Of a DNA stretch of 64,000 nt, positions 45,816-53,672 are shown piece by piece. The stretch covers positions 156,682 through 220,681 of the forward strand of contig NZ_CH672419.1 of the NCBI RefSeq assembly GCF_000152905.1, in the 5' to 3' direction. A program made the translations under genes and the position numbers. The stretch comes from Nitrobacter sp. Nb-311A. Lineage in GTDB: Bacteria > Pseudomonadota > Alphaproteobacteria > Rhizobiales > Xanthobacteraceae. The number at the start of each line of letters is the position of its first letter. Position 1 is the first letter of the stretch. The notes beneath the pieces were generated by a model. That model was not told where the DNA came from. It saw only the letters and a list, made by a program, of their open reading frames with translations, and made no database searches.

Positions 45816-46133
45816 TTACGGAGTGCGTTTACGAGAATGCTGAAACCTAATGACAGCCCGATGCAGCCATGAATCTCGATCTCTGAATAAGAAGAACACG
45901 ATCAGCATGACAAGCATCCCGTAACCAACAACTACCGCAACCGTGCTGCCTATGGCTGGTGGCGGCGTCGGTGATGGTACCGGTTTTTCGTGTTTAACGG
46001 TCGACACCTTAGTCTGGTTATGGGCTTTGATTTCCTTATAGGCGTCATCGACGCCCTTGTACGCTTGCTCTTTCACATGTGAGAGCCACTCGACAGCTTT
46101 TCCAAAATCTTTCTGGATTTCATATTCAGCCAT
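45816..46133 (-). CDS. Small membrane-anchored hypothetical protein
   Basis: This protein (105 residues from ATG at 46133; the frame extends up to 46205) has a charged helical N-terminal half (EYEIQKDFGKAVEWLSHVKEQ), a proline-rich linker (KPVPSPTPPPAIG) and one C-terminal membrane helix (VAVVVGYGMLVMLIVFFLF) ending in a basic tail. The layout resembles tail-anchored phage or island proteins. It is convergent with the primase-side genes. No function can be assigned. Confidence 0.55.
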   Translation of the reverse strand: MAEYEIQKDFGKAVEWLSHVKEQAYKGVDDAYKEIKAHNQTKVSTVKHEKPVPSPTPPPAIGSTVAVVVGYGMLVMLIVFFLFRDRDSWLHRAVIRFQHSRKRTP

Positions 46134-46205
46134 TCGCTTACCCTCGACATCGACATCCAAGCTTTTCAGCAAAGAGTGTGCGTTCTTCCCTTCCGTTGCA
46201 ACCAA

Positions 46206-46572
46206 TTTTCATGAGCACGCATACTGAGCCATTGATCGGCCCGTTTACGCCTTCTCTATCGCGGCGCCCCGTGGGTCGTGAAGCAATGGCCAAAAATAGG
46301 CCAAACCTCGATGGCTGTGCATGATCGTACCCCGCACCAAAAGCGGCTCCAGCTGCGAATCAAGCCGCACAAGATTTTGCGCAATTTTCTCTCGCCCAAA
46401 AATTTGTCCACAGCACCGACAAAGCCAACAAAAACGACATCCACGAACCGATCACATTCAACGAGCATCGAAATTTTGTTGACTTTATCGGCGCAAAAAC
46501 ACCGCACAAATCAAGATTGACTGACGGCCACAAGTTGTCGCGACCTGATGCTCCCAACCACAGGAGCTACCA
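46206..46572. other. AT-rich intergenic region before the second integrase
   Basis: This 367-base region is markedly AT-richer than the rest and has A-tracts (CCCAAAAATTTG, CGCAAAAACACC). It includes TTGTTGACTTTATCGG near 46476, a plausible -35 area for the integrase gene. Short frames on both strands have unconvincing composition, so I see no reliable gene. The AGGAG ribosome-binding site of the integrase is at about 46561. Confidence 0.45.
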
Positions 46573-47655
46573 ATGGGACGACAGCTTCGTGAACTGCCAT
46601 GGATCGCCAAACGATCGAACGGAATTTGGTACGTTCACTGGTACGATAAACCCGCCCGTCAGACGCGTCGCTGTAGCCTAAAAACCAAAGACCTTGCCGA
46701 CGCGTACTACATGTTTGAGCGTTATCTCGCCAAGTGGCGGGTGACGCCGGCGGAGAAACCACGTGGCATGAACGTCACGCACGTCACCGTCACCAAAATT
46801 TTGGACTTCTACATCGCAAGGCGCATAGACCGCGAATGCATTGATGTGAAGCGGCCGCGCTCCGCGCGTCCCTACATCGAGATGTTCTTCAAAGGCACGC
46901 CGCTGAACCGGATCCGGCTCCAAGCCTGCGCGGCTTACATAGATGCCCGTCGCGCTGGCCAGGTACGGCCCGCTCGTGGCAGGCGCTCCACGTTCATTGG
47001 GAGCGATGGTTCAATCCGGCGCGAGCTCCTGATTCTGCGCACCGCGGCTCGCTACGCACTCAAGCATGAATCGATCTGTGGCAGCGACATGCCTCTGATT
47101 GAGGCGCCGCCAGAGCCGCCATCTCGAACCGTCTATCTCACCAAGGCCGAATATAAATTGGCCCACGAGACGGCCGAGGGCGAGTTGAAGGATTTCATCG
47201 CCCTCGCCTATTACACGGGCGCCCGCCGCCGCGCGATCGAAAATCTTACCGCGGGCCAAGTCGATTTCGACGGCGGCCATATCCACCTTCAGCCGGACAA
47301 CGCGTCCGCAAAGCAGCGCCGCTCGAAGAAGCGCAAGCCAATCACGCCAATTGTTCGCCCTCTGCTTCCGGTGCTAACCCGTCTCACCGCAGGTCGCCTT
47401 CCAAACGACCGCCTATTGCCGAAGAAGGACTACTACTCGCCCTTCAATCGGCATCTGAAGCGTCTGGGGCTCTCCGCTAAAGGCTTCCCGCACATCCTGC
47501 GGCACACACGGGCCACTCACCTCCTCCAGGCGGGCGCCTCAATCTACGACGTCGCCAAGCTGCTCGGCGATACGACCGCCACTGTTGAGCGCGTGTACGG
47601 GCATCACAGCAGCGAAAGTTTGGGGAAGAAGCTGGACGAGTTCGAAGAAGGGTGA
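46573..47655 (+). CDS. Second tyrosine-type recombinase
   Basis: This 360-residue phage-type integrase has an N-terminal arm-binding-like region (KRSNGIWYVHWYDKPARQTRRCSLKTKDLADAYYMFERYLAKW). Its catalytic domain shows arginine in YYTGARRRAIENLT, HILRHTRATHLLQAG, a second histidine in YGHHS and tyrosine in TVERVYGHHS. All catalytic residues are present. ATG at 46573 follows AGGAG. It belongs to a different subgroup from the left-end integrase and has no visible attachment site of its own, so it may mark an older, merged element or serve another recombination task. Confidence 0.92.
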   Translation: MGRQLRELPWIAKRSNGIWYVHWYDKPARQTRRCSLKTKDLADAYYMFERYLAKWRVTPAEKPRGMNVTHVTVTKILDFYIARRIDRECIDVKRPRSARPYIEMFFKGTPLNRIRLQACAAYIDARRAGQVRPARGRRSTFIGSDGSIRRELLILRTAARYALKHESICGSDMPLIEAPPEPPSRTVYLTKAEYKLAHETAEGELKDFIALAYYTGARRRAIENLTAGQVDFDGGHIHLQPDNASAKQRRSKKRKPITPIVRPLLPVLTRLTAGRLPNDRLLPKKDYYSPFNRHLKRLGLSAKGFPHILRHTRATHLLQAGASIYDVAKLLGDTTATVERVYGHHSSESLGKKLDEFEEG

Positions 47656-47726
47656 GGCTCTGCGATTGGAGTTGCTATCGAAGTGAGGGTTGCGTAAGTC
47701 GCCGCACCCCTGGCTTTGGCAGAGGA

Positions 47727-48302
47727 TCAATTGCCGAAGAAGCTAGCCGGCCTCGGCGACTCGGCGCCGTCATCGAAAGCTAACAAACCAAAGGGTCCCG
47801 CCCGCTTACGTGCCTCTTGGCGTTGTTCTAGAGCTCGCTGCTCGAGCGCTGCTTCCTGCCGCGCCTTCTTCTCTGCATATCGCCGATGGCGTTCGGCGGC
47901 CTTCTTGCGGCGTTCGGCCGCCTCGACGTTCTTCTTTTCCACTTTGGCCCGGCGCTCTGCCTGTTTTTGGTTCTCGAGATCCCGCGTCCGGACCTGGTCG
48001 GCCTTTTGGGATCGGGCAGGATCATCCTGCGAAGAGGTCCTTTGCGGCTCGAACTCGGCTGGCGTTGCCGCCTGTACGAGGGGAGCCGATGAAGATGCGG
48101 GCAGACTCGGCGCCGCTTCCGTCGGCGCTGGCAGAACCACTCTTGCTGGGGGAAGCGATCTAGTCGCTAACTTTGGTTGAGGCGCCTGCTGAGTTGGTTC
48201 TAGCGCCGCTTGTCCGAGCAATATGCCGCCGCCGAATCCAATTCCAATCAGCAGGGCTGATGTGGCCACTCCCGCGAAGAAAATGCGTTCCCTTGACGCC
48301 AT
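47727..48302 (-). CDS. Membrane-anchored coiled-coil hypothetical protein
   Basis: From ATG at 48302 (MASRERIFFAGVATSALLIG) the product has 191 residues; the frame is open to 48425 but this start fits a signal-anchor at the N-terminus. The middle is proline- and alanine-rich, and about residues 95-165 form a charged helix rich in Arg, Lys, Glu and Ala (RRAKVEKKNVEAAERRKKAAERHRR begins it). The layout resembles TonB/TolA-like periplasm-spanning proteins, but no TonB C-terminal domain is present. It converges with the second integrase. Function unknown. Confidence 0.6.
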   Translation of the reverse strand: MASRERIFFAGVATSALLIGIGFGGGILLGQAALEPTQQAPQPKLATRSLPPARVVLPAPTEAAPSLPASSSAPLVQAATPAEFEPQRTSSQDDPARSQKADQVRTRDLENQKQAERRAKVEKKNVEAAERRKKAAERHRRYAEKKARQEAALEQRALEQRQEARKRAGPFGLLAFDDGAESPRPASFFGN

Positions 48303-48492
48303 TGGTCGCCTCCCGATGCTTCGGGAGAGGCAACGCTGAAGCCTCAACATTGTTTCGAAGGAAAGCGCACTCCTACTCCATTCCTCTAGAAAGGCGAAAA
48401 AAAAATGAACCACTATAGGCACCAACCAACGCGGTTTGCGGAACGGACACGGCAGCGGAGCGTTCTAACGCATCACCAATCTGGCGACCTCT

Positions 48493-49230
48493 ATGTTCAC
48501 CCCTTTGCGCACCATCGCCGCCGCTATTCTGCCCGCGTTATACTGTTTAAGTGCCGTCGCTGTTCGCGCCGAAACTATCCTGGGTGAGGCGCACATTGTT
48601 GATGGCGATACCGTAGAGATCGGCGAGAAGAAGATCAGGCTAAACGGCCTCGATGCCCCGGAAACCGATCAGCTTTGCTTGGACGCCAAAGGTAAGAAAT
48701 GGGCATGCGGCGTTGCTTCACGCGACGCGCTTGCGGCCTTCTCCAAGACTCGGCCGTGGTCCTGCGACGTTTCTGGCAACGATCGTTACGATCGCTTTCT
48801 CGCCTCGTGCTCTATCGCTGGCCAGAACATCAATCAATGGATGGTCAGACACGGATGGGCGCTCGCGTTCGTAAAGTATTCCGATCGATACGTCGCCGAG
48901 GAGACTAAAGCCCGTGATACGCAGGCCGGTCTTTGGTCTGGCGCATTTATCGCGCCTTGGGGTTGGCGATCTCGAAATAAACAGAGCGCCGTTTTCGGCG
49001 CCGTCTCAGTCCCAACTAACGCTCAAGAGCTCTTGCTCGGATCTGTCTCATCGCAGGAAGCACCGGATCCTGCCTGCACCATTAAAGCCGGTGTGAGCAA
49101 CGGCGAGTGCATCTATCACCTGGCAGGCGATCGCTGGTACGCTAAGATGAACATGGATAAGCCCGACCGGCGTTGGTTCTGTTCCGAGCAGGAAGCTGAA
49201 GCCGCAGGATGCAGGGCGCCGAAGCGGTGA
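48493..49230 (+). CDS. Secreted thermonuclease-like (SNase) protein
   Basis: This 245-residue exported protein has a signal peptide (about 1-27, ending AVRA) and a staphylococcal-nuclease OB-fold domain: GEAHIVDGDTVEIGEKKIRLNGLDAPET, with active-site arginine in KIRLNGLDAPE and a second one in NDRYDRFLASC. ADTKARD/GLW-type motif reads EETKARDTQAGLWSG. After about residue 195 a small C-terminal module, CTIKAGVSNGECIYHLAGDRWYAKMNMDKPD then WFCSEQEAEAAGC, is found in many rhizobial nucleases of this type. It probably degrades DNA or RNA in the periplasm or outside the cell. It is cargo, first of a rightward set of three genes. Confidence 0.88.
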   Translation: MFTPLRTIAAAILPALYCLSAVAVRAETILGEAHIVDGDTVEIGEKKIRLNGLDAPETDQLCLDAKGKKWACGVASRDALAAFSKTRPWSCDVSGNDRYDRFLASCSIAGQNINQWMVRHGWALAFVKYSDRYVAEETKARDTQAGLWSGAFIAPWGWRSRNKQSAVFGAVSVPTNAQELLLGSVSSQEAPDPACTIKAGVSNGECIYHLAGDRWYAKMNMDKPDRRWFCSEQEAEAAGCRAPKR

Positions 49231-49248
49231 TCCTAAGGAAAGCCAGCG

Positions 49249-49737
49249 ATGAAATGGGCATTAGTCATGATGGCGATGGGGACGACGCCACTCCAAACAA
49301 ATATGCTCTACGATGATTTACAGGCCTGCTATGCAGCTGAAGAGAAGATCGCTGCTGAGTATACCAGTTCTTTCAATCAGTGGATCAAGACGAACGGCGA
49401 AGGAATCCTCATTCCTCCCTTCATAAAGCAGCGCGTTCTTCGCGGAATATGTACTCCTTATCAAAGCCCGGTTTCCGCACCGAATATGGAACCCCAGCCA
49501 GAGCTGCGCTTGGGACCGAGGCAGCCGGAAGCAATGGTCCAAAGCGATAGAGGCGACGTCGGCGACCACGCCCTGCAGAAGCAGGTGATCAATCTGGTCG
49601 CAGCTCTGAAGCACATCAAGACGCTGGCGCAGGCCGCAAAGGACGGCGAAGATGTAGACGTACTTCGGAAGAACTTCGAGATGATCTCAACGCTCGTGAA
49701 CAAGGCGCTGCCGAGGACGCGCAAGAGGATTCGATGA
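49249..49737 (+). CDS. Hypothetical protein
   Basis: This 162-residue product starts with ATG at 49249 after AAGGAAA. The N-terminus MKWALVMMAMGTTPLQT is weakly hydrophobic and may be an export signal; DDLQACYAAEEKIAAEY and CTPYQSP carry two cysteines that could pair. The C-terminal third is helical (LQKQVINLVAALKHIKTLAQAAKDGED). No family is recognised. It lies 18 bases after the nuclease gene and overlaps the next gene by four bases, so all three are probably one operon. Confidence 0.6.
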   Translation: MKWALVMMAMGTTPLQTNMLYDDLQACYAAEEKIAAEYTSSFNQWIKTNGEGILIPPFIKQRVLRGICTPYQSPVSAPNMEPQPELRLGPRQPEAMVQSDRGDVGDHALQKQVINLVAALKHIKTLAQAAKDGEDVDVLRKNFEMISTLVNKALPRTRKRIR

Positions 49738-49976
49738 GTGACGACGACACCCAAGACCAACCTTCGGCGGAGCCAAGCTCGCTCCATCACCTGCCCGTTG
49801 ATACCGCGATAAGACTTCGCTGGGTACTGCGTGACATCCGAGCGGGACGAACAAAACTGCTGGCGCCATCCAGCGATGACCTGCGGTTGCTAGCAGAGCG
49901 GGGCTTGATCAGCGTGAACAACGATAGGCTCGTCCTGACGGATGCGGCCATTTCGGTAATTGGCGGCCTCAGATAG
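49734..49976 (+). CDS. Small hypothetical protein with winged-helix-like end
   Basis: This 80-residue acidic-N-terminal product has ATG overlapping the previous stop (ATGA, 49734-49737). The segment DDLRLLAERGLISVNNDRLVLTDAAISVIG resembles the last helix and wing of small winged-helix domains, so nucleic-acid binding is possible. No family is recognised. It ends just before a hairpin used by the opposing operon. Confidence 0.55.
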   Translation: MSDDDTQDQPSAEPSSLHHLPVDTAIRLRWVLRDIRAGRTKLLAPSSDDLRLLAERGLISVNNDRLVLTDAAISVIGGLR

Positions 49977-49996
49977 AAAACCCCGCCGAAGCGGGG
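49977..49996 (-). terminator. Rho-independent terminator of the HD-YwgA operon
   Basis: CCCCGC at 49981-49986 pairs with GCGGGG at 49991-49996 around a CGAA loop; on the minus strand the stem is followed by TTTT. It lies 46-65 bases after the ywgA-like stop and just past the converging plus-strand gene. Confidence 0.7.
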
Positions 49997-50041
49997 CATA
50001 TCCTGACGCCGGGAACACAACAAACTCGGCACCGTCCTTAA

Positions 50042-50560
50042 CTAGCTAGCCTGAAGTTCGAGGCCAAGCTGTCCGAGCAGCCTTGTTGCCTCATCGAGAC
50101 GGTTGCCGCTAGTTTTTGAACCTTTCCGCTTAATGACCTCAGCTTTCCAGTCCGGAACGCGCTCCTCCATTGCAAGCCAATGAGCGGTTGCAGCGAGTTC
50201 AAGAATGGTCACGTTGACTGCAGCAAGTTCCCGGACCCGCTGTCGGAGCTGCTGATCCTGCAAAAAAGAATATACGTGATTGATCCCCTGCGGCTTAATC
50301 TCAAACACGCTATAACGCGCACCGTCCGATTGTCGACGTCCAAAAGTTTCTTTTATCTTATCAAACGCTTCGGCATCTAAAACGGCGCTGTCGAGATCGC
50401 GAGAATATGGTCCATAATGATGATATGAGAATGAGAATCCACTCTGCGCACCCAACTTATCCAGCAGGTATGCAATTTTCTGAAGTCGAATTCGACTGAC
50501 GAGCCGTCCACCGGCAGCTGCCACCACATCAGCAACCATGGCCTCAGGTTCAGCTGGCAT
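50042..50560 (-). CDS. YwgA-like protein, partner of the HD hydrolase
   Basis: This 172-residue protein starts at ATG 50560 after a strong GGGAGGGG. The N-terminal half matches the YwgA/SocA-type (DUF4065-like) pattern: SRIRLQKIAYLLDKLGAQSGFSFSYHHYGPYSRDLDSAV. The C-terminal half is helical (NVTILELAATAHWLAMEE). The related DUF4065/Panacea domain serves as antitoxin in several toxin-antitoxin families. The start lies 14 bases after the stop of the HD gene; a GTG at 50578 would overlap that stop. In Bacillus subtilis ywgA is next to the HD gene ywfO, from memory, so the pair appears conserved. A regulatory or antitoxin role is inferred. Confidence 0.75.
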   Translation of the reverse strand: MPAEPEAMVADVVAAAGGRLVSRIRLQKIAYLLDKLGAQSGFSFSYHHYGPYSRDLDSAVLDAEAFDKIKETFGRRQSDGARYSVFEIKPQGINHVYSFLQDQQLRQRVRELAAVNVTILELAATAHWLAMEERVPDWKAEVIKRKGSKTSGNRLDEATRLLGQLGLELQAS

Positions 50561-50574
50561 GTTTCCCCTCCCAC

Positions 50575-51930
50575 TCACTGTCTAGCCGCGTCGCGGTCTG
50601 CGACATCAGCAAAATATAAACGCGTGAACTGCTTTTTCGTTACCAAGGCATCAATTAGGCTTGAGAGTTTGCTGATTTCTTGTGGTTCACCGCCATCCAG
50701 AATGTGTAGTTTCTTGTGCATTCGCTCCTCGTCCCCACCAATTTCGGCATAAATGCCGATTGACGCTTTATCGTCGATCAGCACCTCTTCGGAGGCGATC
50801 TTGGTCTTGTTGTCATTGGTGATTCGGCGCAGCTTCGACCGTTGACGACCTTGGTCTTCGCCAAATTCAGCTAGGTCAAGCGTTTTGTACAAATCTCTAT
50901 CCCGCAAGCGCCTCGCGGTATCGGAAACCACTGGATCCTTAGCGCGTGACATTGCGTCGAGCGAACCAATGACAACCGCATCATCAATCGCAAGGTAGCT
51001 TGAGATCGTCTCGTCACTTCGGCTAAAGAAGCTCAGAAGCGGATGCTCATCCGGCAGCCCCGTCTTCCTGTGATCCGCCTTCTTTCCAGCCGCCAGTCGT
51101 GCGATAGCACGCAGCAGCTTCCCGATCATGTGCTCGACGCAGCGCGTGGCTTTGTGAAAATAAACTTGCTGATGGAGTGTGTAGCGCGCCAGCAGAAATT
51201 GCTCTGCAGCGGGAAGCGCCTTCTTCGTCAAACAAAAGGTTGGGACTTTCCGGAAATCGTTGCCTACTTCATCGGGAGCGTCCAACTCGATCTCTGCGAC
51301 GCGGACATTTTCGATCAGCCAATCGAAGTCGATTGCGCCTGCGCCTGTGCCCGTCATAAGCTTGTCGCGTTGAAGATAGTCGAGCCTGTCCGCATCGAAC
51401 GAGCTCGATACGATCGCGTGGTAAATGTCCTCGGGGTCTTCTTTCTCCAGTAAAACTGCAACCTTTTCTGTTGTTCCAGCTTCGAAGGATTCCAGCAAAG
51501 GTCGTATACCGCCGTCGGGATTGCGTATGATGTCCGCCGTCCATTGTTCATGACGCTTTTTGACGCCGCGCGATTCTTGCACACCTTCGAATGTATGGCT
51601 AAAGGGACCGTGGCCGAGATCATGCAACAAGGCGGCGATCAGCGCGATTTTGGCCTTCTGTTCGTCGTAGTGCTGCTGATTACGGATCATCTCACGTTGG
51701 ATGATCTTCACGAGCGTGCGGGCGGTATGAAAAACGCCTATTGAATGCGCAAAGCGCGTATGCACTGCGCCAGAGAAGGTGAATTCAGAGACACCTAGTT
51801 GCCGGATGCGCCGGAGACGCTGGAATTCGGGCGCATCAATGAGCGACCATGCAAGTGGATCCACTCTCAGTTGATCCGTCTCATCGAACACGATGAGCCC
51901 GTGCACAGGATCGCGCAGCCTTTTCCCCAT
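50575..51930 (-). CDS. HD-domain phosphohydrolase (COG1078, dNTPase/SAMHD1-like)
   Basis: This 451-residue cytosolic protein has the metal-binding HD motif: histidine in AVHTRFAHSIGVFHTARTL, HD in LLHDLGHGPFSHTFE, and aspartate in VSSSFDADRLDYLQRD. The opening RLRDPVHGLIVFDETDQLRVDPLAWSLID and EFQRLRRIRQLG are typical of COG1078 proteins, which include dNTP triphosphohydrolases. The C-terminal 150 residues (from about 300) are less conserved. Likely substrates are dNTPs or other nucleotides. It is the first gene of a two-gene operon with the YwgA-like partner and has a terminator downstream. As island cargo it is a good candidate for phage defence or competition by nucleotide depletion, which is inference. 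Confidence 0.88.
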   Translation of the reverse strand: MGKRLRDPVHGLIVFDETDQLRVDPLAWSLIDAPEFQRLRRIRQLGVSEFTFSGAVHTRFAHSIGVFHTARTLVKIIQREMIRNQQHYDEQKAKIALIAALLHDLGHGPFSHTFEGVQESRGVKKRHEQWTADIIRNPDGGIRPLLESFEAGTTEKVAVLLEKEDPEDIYHAIVSSSFDADRLDYLQRDKLMTGTGAGAIDFDWLIENVRVAEIELDAPDEVGNDFRKVPTFCLTKKALPAAEQFLLARYTLHQQVYFHKATRCVEHMIGKLLRAIARLAAGKKADHRKTGLPDEHPLLSFFSRSDETISSYLAIDDAVVIGSLDAMSRAKDPVVSDTARRLRDRDLYKTLDLAEFGEDQGRQRSKLRRITNDNKTKIASEEVLIDDKASIGIYAEIGGDEERMHKKLHILDGGEPQEISKLSSLIDALVTKKQFTRLYFADVADRDAARQ

Positions 51931-52237
51931 TCCATTCGCCCAGAATCAAAAAGCTATGGCGCGAACGTAGCCAGATGCCCTGCCAAAGTCCAAGGTCCGC
52001 GAGGATATCCCGGAAATTTGGTGAAAATTACAAGCTATTGGGGCGACTGAAAAAGCCCATAAGCTGTAGCAGCTGGCCTCTTAAAACACTGCCGGGTCTA
52101 TCTAACGCGGCAGTGCTACGCCGCCATCCGCCGCGCCCCGCTGATGTGGTGCTGTCGTCGACCTTCGCCCGCCGGCGCCGACAAGTCTTTCGGCGTTCTG
52201 GGCATCGCGATACTCCACATGTGATCCGGAAATTGTA
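51931..52237. other. Region upstream of the HD gene
   Basis: This 307-base stretch holds the leftward promoter of the HD-YwgA operon and one copy of a 50-base repeat (52031-52080). TTCGCCCGCCGGCGCCGAC near 52163 is a GC-rich imperfect palindrome. I see no gene. Confidence 0.4.
52031..52080. repeat. Imperfect 50-bp repeat with AGCTGTAGCAGCT hairpin, copy 1
   Basis: It begins CAAGCTATTGGG and ends AAGCTGTAGCAGCTGGCCTC; the last part has the stem AGCTG/CAGCT with a TAG loop. The second copy is at 52451-52501. The conserved parts are the two ends; the middle differs. It lies between the divergent HD operon and a small plus-strand gene. Confidence 0.6.
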
Positions 52238-52432
52238 ATGACTGCGCCGGCAGATGGGAGCCCTCGTTTGAGCGTGATTGGTTGGTTCAGGCGCCGCACC
52301 ATATCCCGGTATGCCGATGACAGAGCGGTAGACGATTTCGCGCGGGTTGCTCGAGAGCAGAGCGCCCCTCTCGATCGCGACCAGGAGAAGCGCCTGGCTG
52401 ATCTGTTGAGCAGCGATGTGGGACCTTGCTGA
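52238..52432 (+). CDS. Possible small hypothetical protein
   Basis: A 64-residue frame from ATG 52238 reads RISRYADDRAVDDFARVAREQ-like charged helices in its second half (TISRYADDRAVDDFARVARE). It has only a weak ribosome-binding sequence (GGAAA, 8-10 bases upstream). It lies between the two copies of the 50-bp repeat. No homologue is recognised; it may be non-coding. Confidence 0.35.
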   Translation: MTAPADGSPRLSVIGWFRRRTISRYADDRAVDDFARVAREQSAPLDRDQEKRLADLLSSDVGPC

Positions 52433-52450
52433 AAATCTAGAAGAGATCGC

Positions 52451-52501
52451 CAAGCTATTGGGCCAATCCGAAAGGAACCCCAAGCTGTAGCGGCTGGACT
52501 C
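52451..52501. repeat. Imperfect 50-bp repeat, copy 2
   Basis: This copy reads CAAGCTATTGGGCC at the start and CAAGCTGTAGCGGCTGGACT near the end, matching copy 1 at both ends. It ends 28 bases before the ATG of the zinc-ribbon-like gene, so it lies in that gene's leader. A shared regulator for this gene set and the region beside the HD operon is possible. Confidence 0.6.
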
Positions 52502-52528
52502 CCATCGTGGGCCGCTCCACTTTCGGTC

Positions 52529-52945
52529 ATGACCACAAAGTCGCGAGAGCACCTTTACGGCACCTCAGTTCGCATGTCGGCCCAGCGCGCGATGGAAGCG
52601 CGCAAGGAGGCCGACAAGCTCGCTTGCATCGCCTGGTCGCAGCGCATGCTGGGCTTTCGCGGGCCAGCTCAACCCTCTCCGACGCTGGGGGATGCCCTCA
52701 ACGCTGGGTTTCGCTATCTTGAGGTCCGATGCGCCGGCTGCGAGCTGCACTCCACGGTTGACTTGACGACTGTACGTCGACCAAAGGAGACGACGCCGAT
52801 CCATGAACTGGAGCGCCGTATGGCATGCAAAGACTGCTCGCGGATGCGCGGCTATCGGTACAAGCGCGGCCAGCTCGTCGCTTTGCGACAAACGCCGATA
52901 TCGGCCAGCGACCCCCCTTCGGTATGGTGGCCTGGCGAGCGGTAG
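52529..52945 (+). CDS. Hypothetical protein with two CxxC motifs, next to SRAP
   Basis: This 138-residue soluble protein has [19 protein letters not shown] (about 71-89) and [13 protein letters not shown] (about 100-112), a likely zinc ribbon. The N-terminal half is helical ([21 protein letters not shown]). It resembles conserved hypotheticals seen beside SRAP genes in Bradyrhizobium, from memory. Its stop is one base before the SRAP ATG, so they are probably co-translated. A DNA-binding role is inferred from the zinc-ribbon pattern. Confidence 0.65.
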   Translation: MTTKSREHLYGTSVRMSAQRAMEARKEADKLACIAWSQRMLGFRGPAQPSPTLGDALNAGFRYLEVRCAGCELHSTVDLTTVRRPKETTPIHELERRMACKDCSRMRGYRYKRGQLVALRQTPISASDPPSVWWPGER

Positions 52946-52946
52946 C

Positions 52947-53672
52947 ATGTGCAACCTCTATTCGATGACGAAAAACGTCGACGCGATACGACGATTGTTC
53001 GGGGCGGTAAACAGCCAGGTCGGCAACCTGCCATCCCTGCCCGGCATCTTCCCCGACTATCCTGCCCCGATCGTTCGCAATTCGGCCGGTGAGCGCGAGA
53101 TTGTCATGGCGCGCTGGGGAATGCCGTCGTCGCCAGTTGCGCTGATGGGCGCCACGAAGAAGCGAGCGGCCAAGCTGGAGGCTAAGGGCGCGACAGTGGA
53201 TTTCAGGGAGTTGCTTCGGATCGAGCCTGACTGTGGCGTGACGAACATCCGAAACACGTCATCGTCTCACTGGCAGCGGTGGCTCAGCCCCGATAACCGC
53301 TGCTTGGTCCCGTTCACGTCATTCTCAGAATACGACGCGATTGATGGCAAGAAAGTGCCGGTCTGGTTCGCAATTGACGAAAGCCGGCCGCTACTGGCCT
53401 TTGCCGGGCTGTGGACGAACTGGACCTGCGTGCGCAAGGCAAAGGAAGGCGAAATCACGGAGGACTTTTTCGGCTTTCTGACCTGTCAGCCGAACGCGGA
53501 GGTCGGTAAGGTGCACCCCAAAGCGATGCCGGTGATCCTGACCACCCCCGAGGAGCATGACGTCTGGATGCACGCGCCGTGGGGTGAAGCCAAAGCGCTG
53601 CAGCGGCCTCTGCCGGACGGATCGCTCCGGATCGTGGCGGCAGGCGAAAAGGAAGACACGGAGGCGGCATGA
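52947..53672 (+). CDS. SOS-response-associated peptidase (SRAP, YedK/HMCES-like)
   Basis: This 241-residue protein should form a stable thiazolidine crosslink with abasic sites in single-stranded DNA through its second-residue cysteine, shielding them. ATG at 52947 gives MCNLYSMTK, and cysteine 2 becomes N-terminal after methionine removal. Other active-site areas are [33 protein letters not shown] (asparagine and glutamate) and [20 protein letters not shown] (histidine and the MPVIL motif). Length fits the family. It is coupled to a zinc-ribbon gene upstream and, by a four-base overlap, to a small gene downstream, forming a DNA-repair-like cargo operon. Confidence 0.93.
   Translation: MCNLYSMTKNVDAIRRLFGAVNSQVGNLPSLPGIFPDYPAPIVRNSAGEREIVMARWGMPSSPVALMGATKKRAAKLEAKGATVDFRELLRIEPDCGVTNIRNTSSSHWQRWLSPDNRCLVPFTSFSEYDAIDGKKVPVWFAIDESRPLLAFAGLWTNWTCVRKAKEGEITEDFFGFLTCQPNAEVGKVHPKAMPVILTTPEEHDVWMHAPWGEAKALQRPLPDGSLRIVAAGEKEDTEAA

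Noticed and set aside
46278-46520. 80-codon frame (and an opposite-strand frame) before the second integrase
   Set aside because: Both products have unlikely composition and no ribosome-binding site; the region looks like AT-rich leader DNA.
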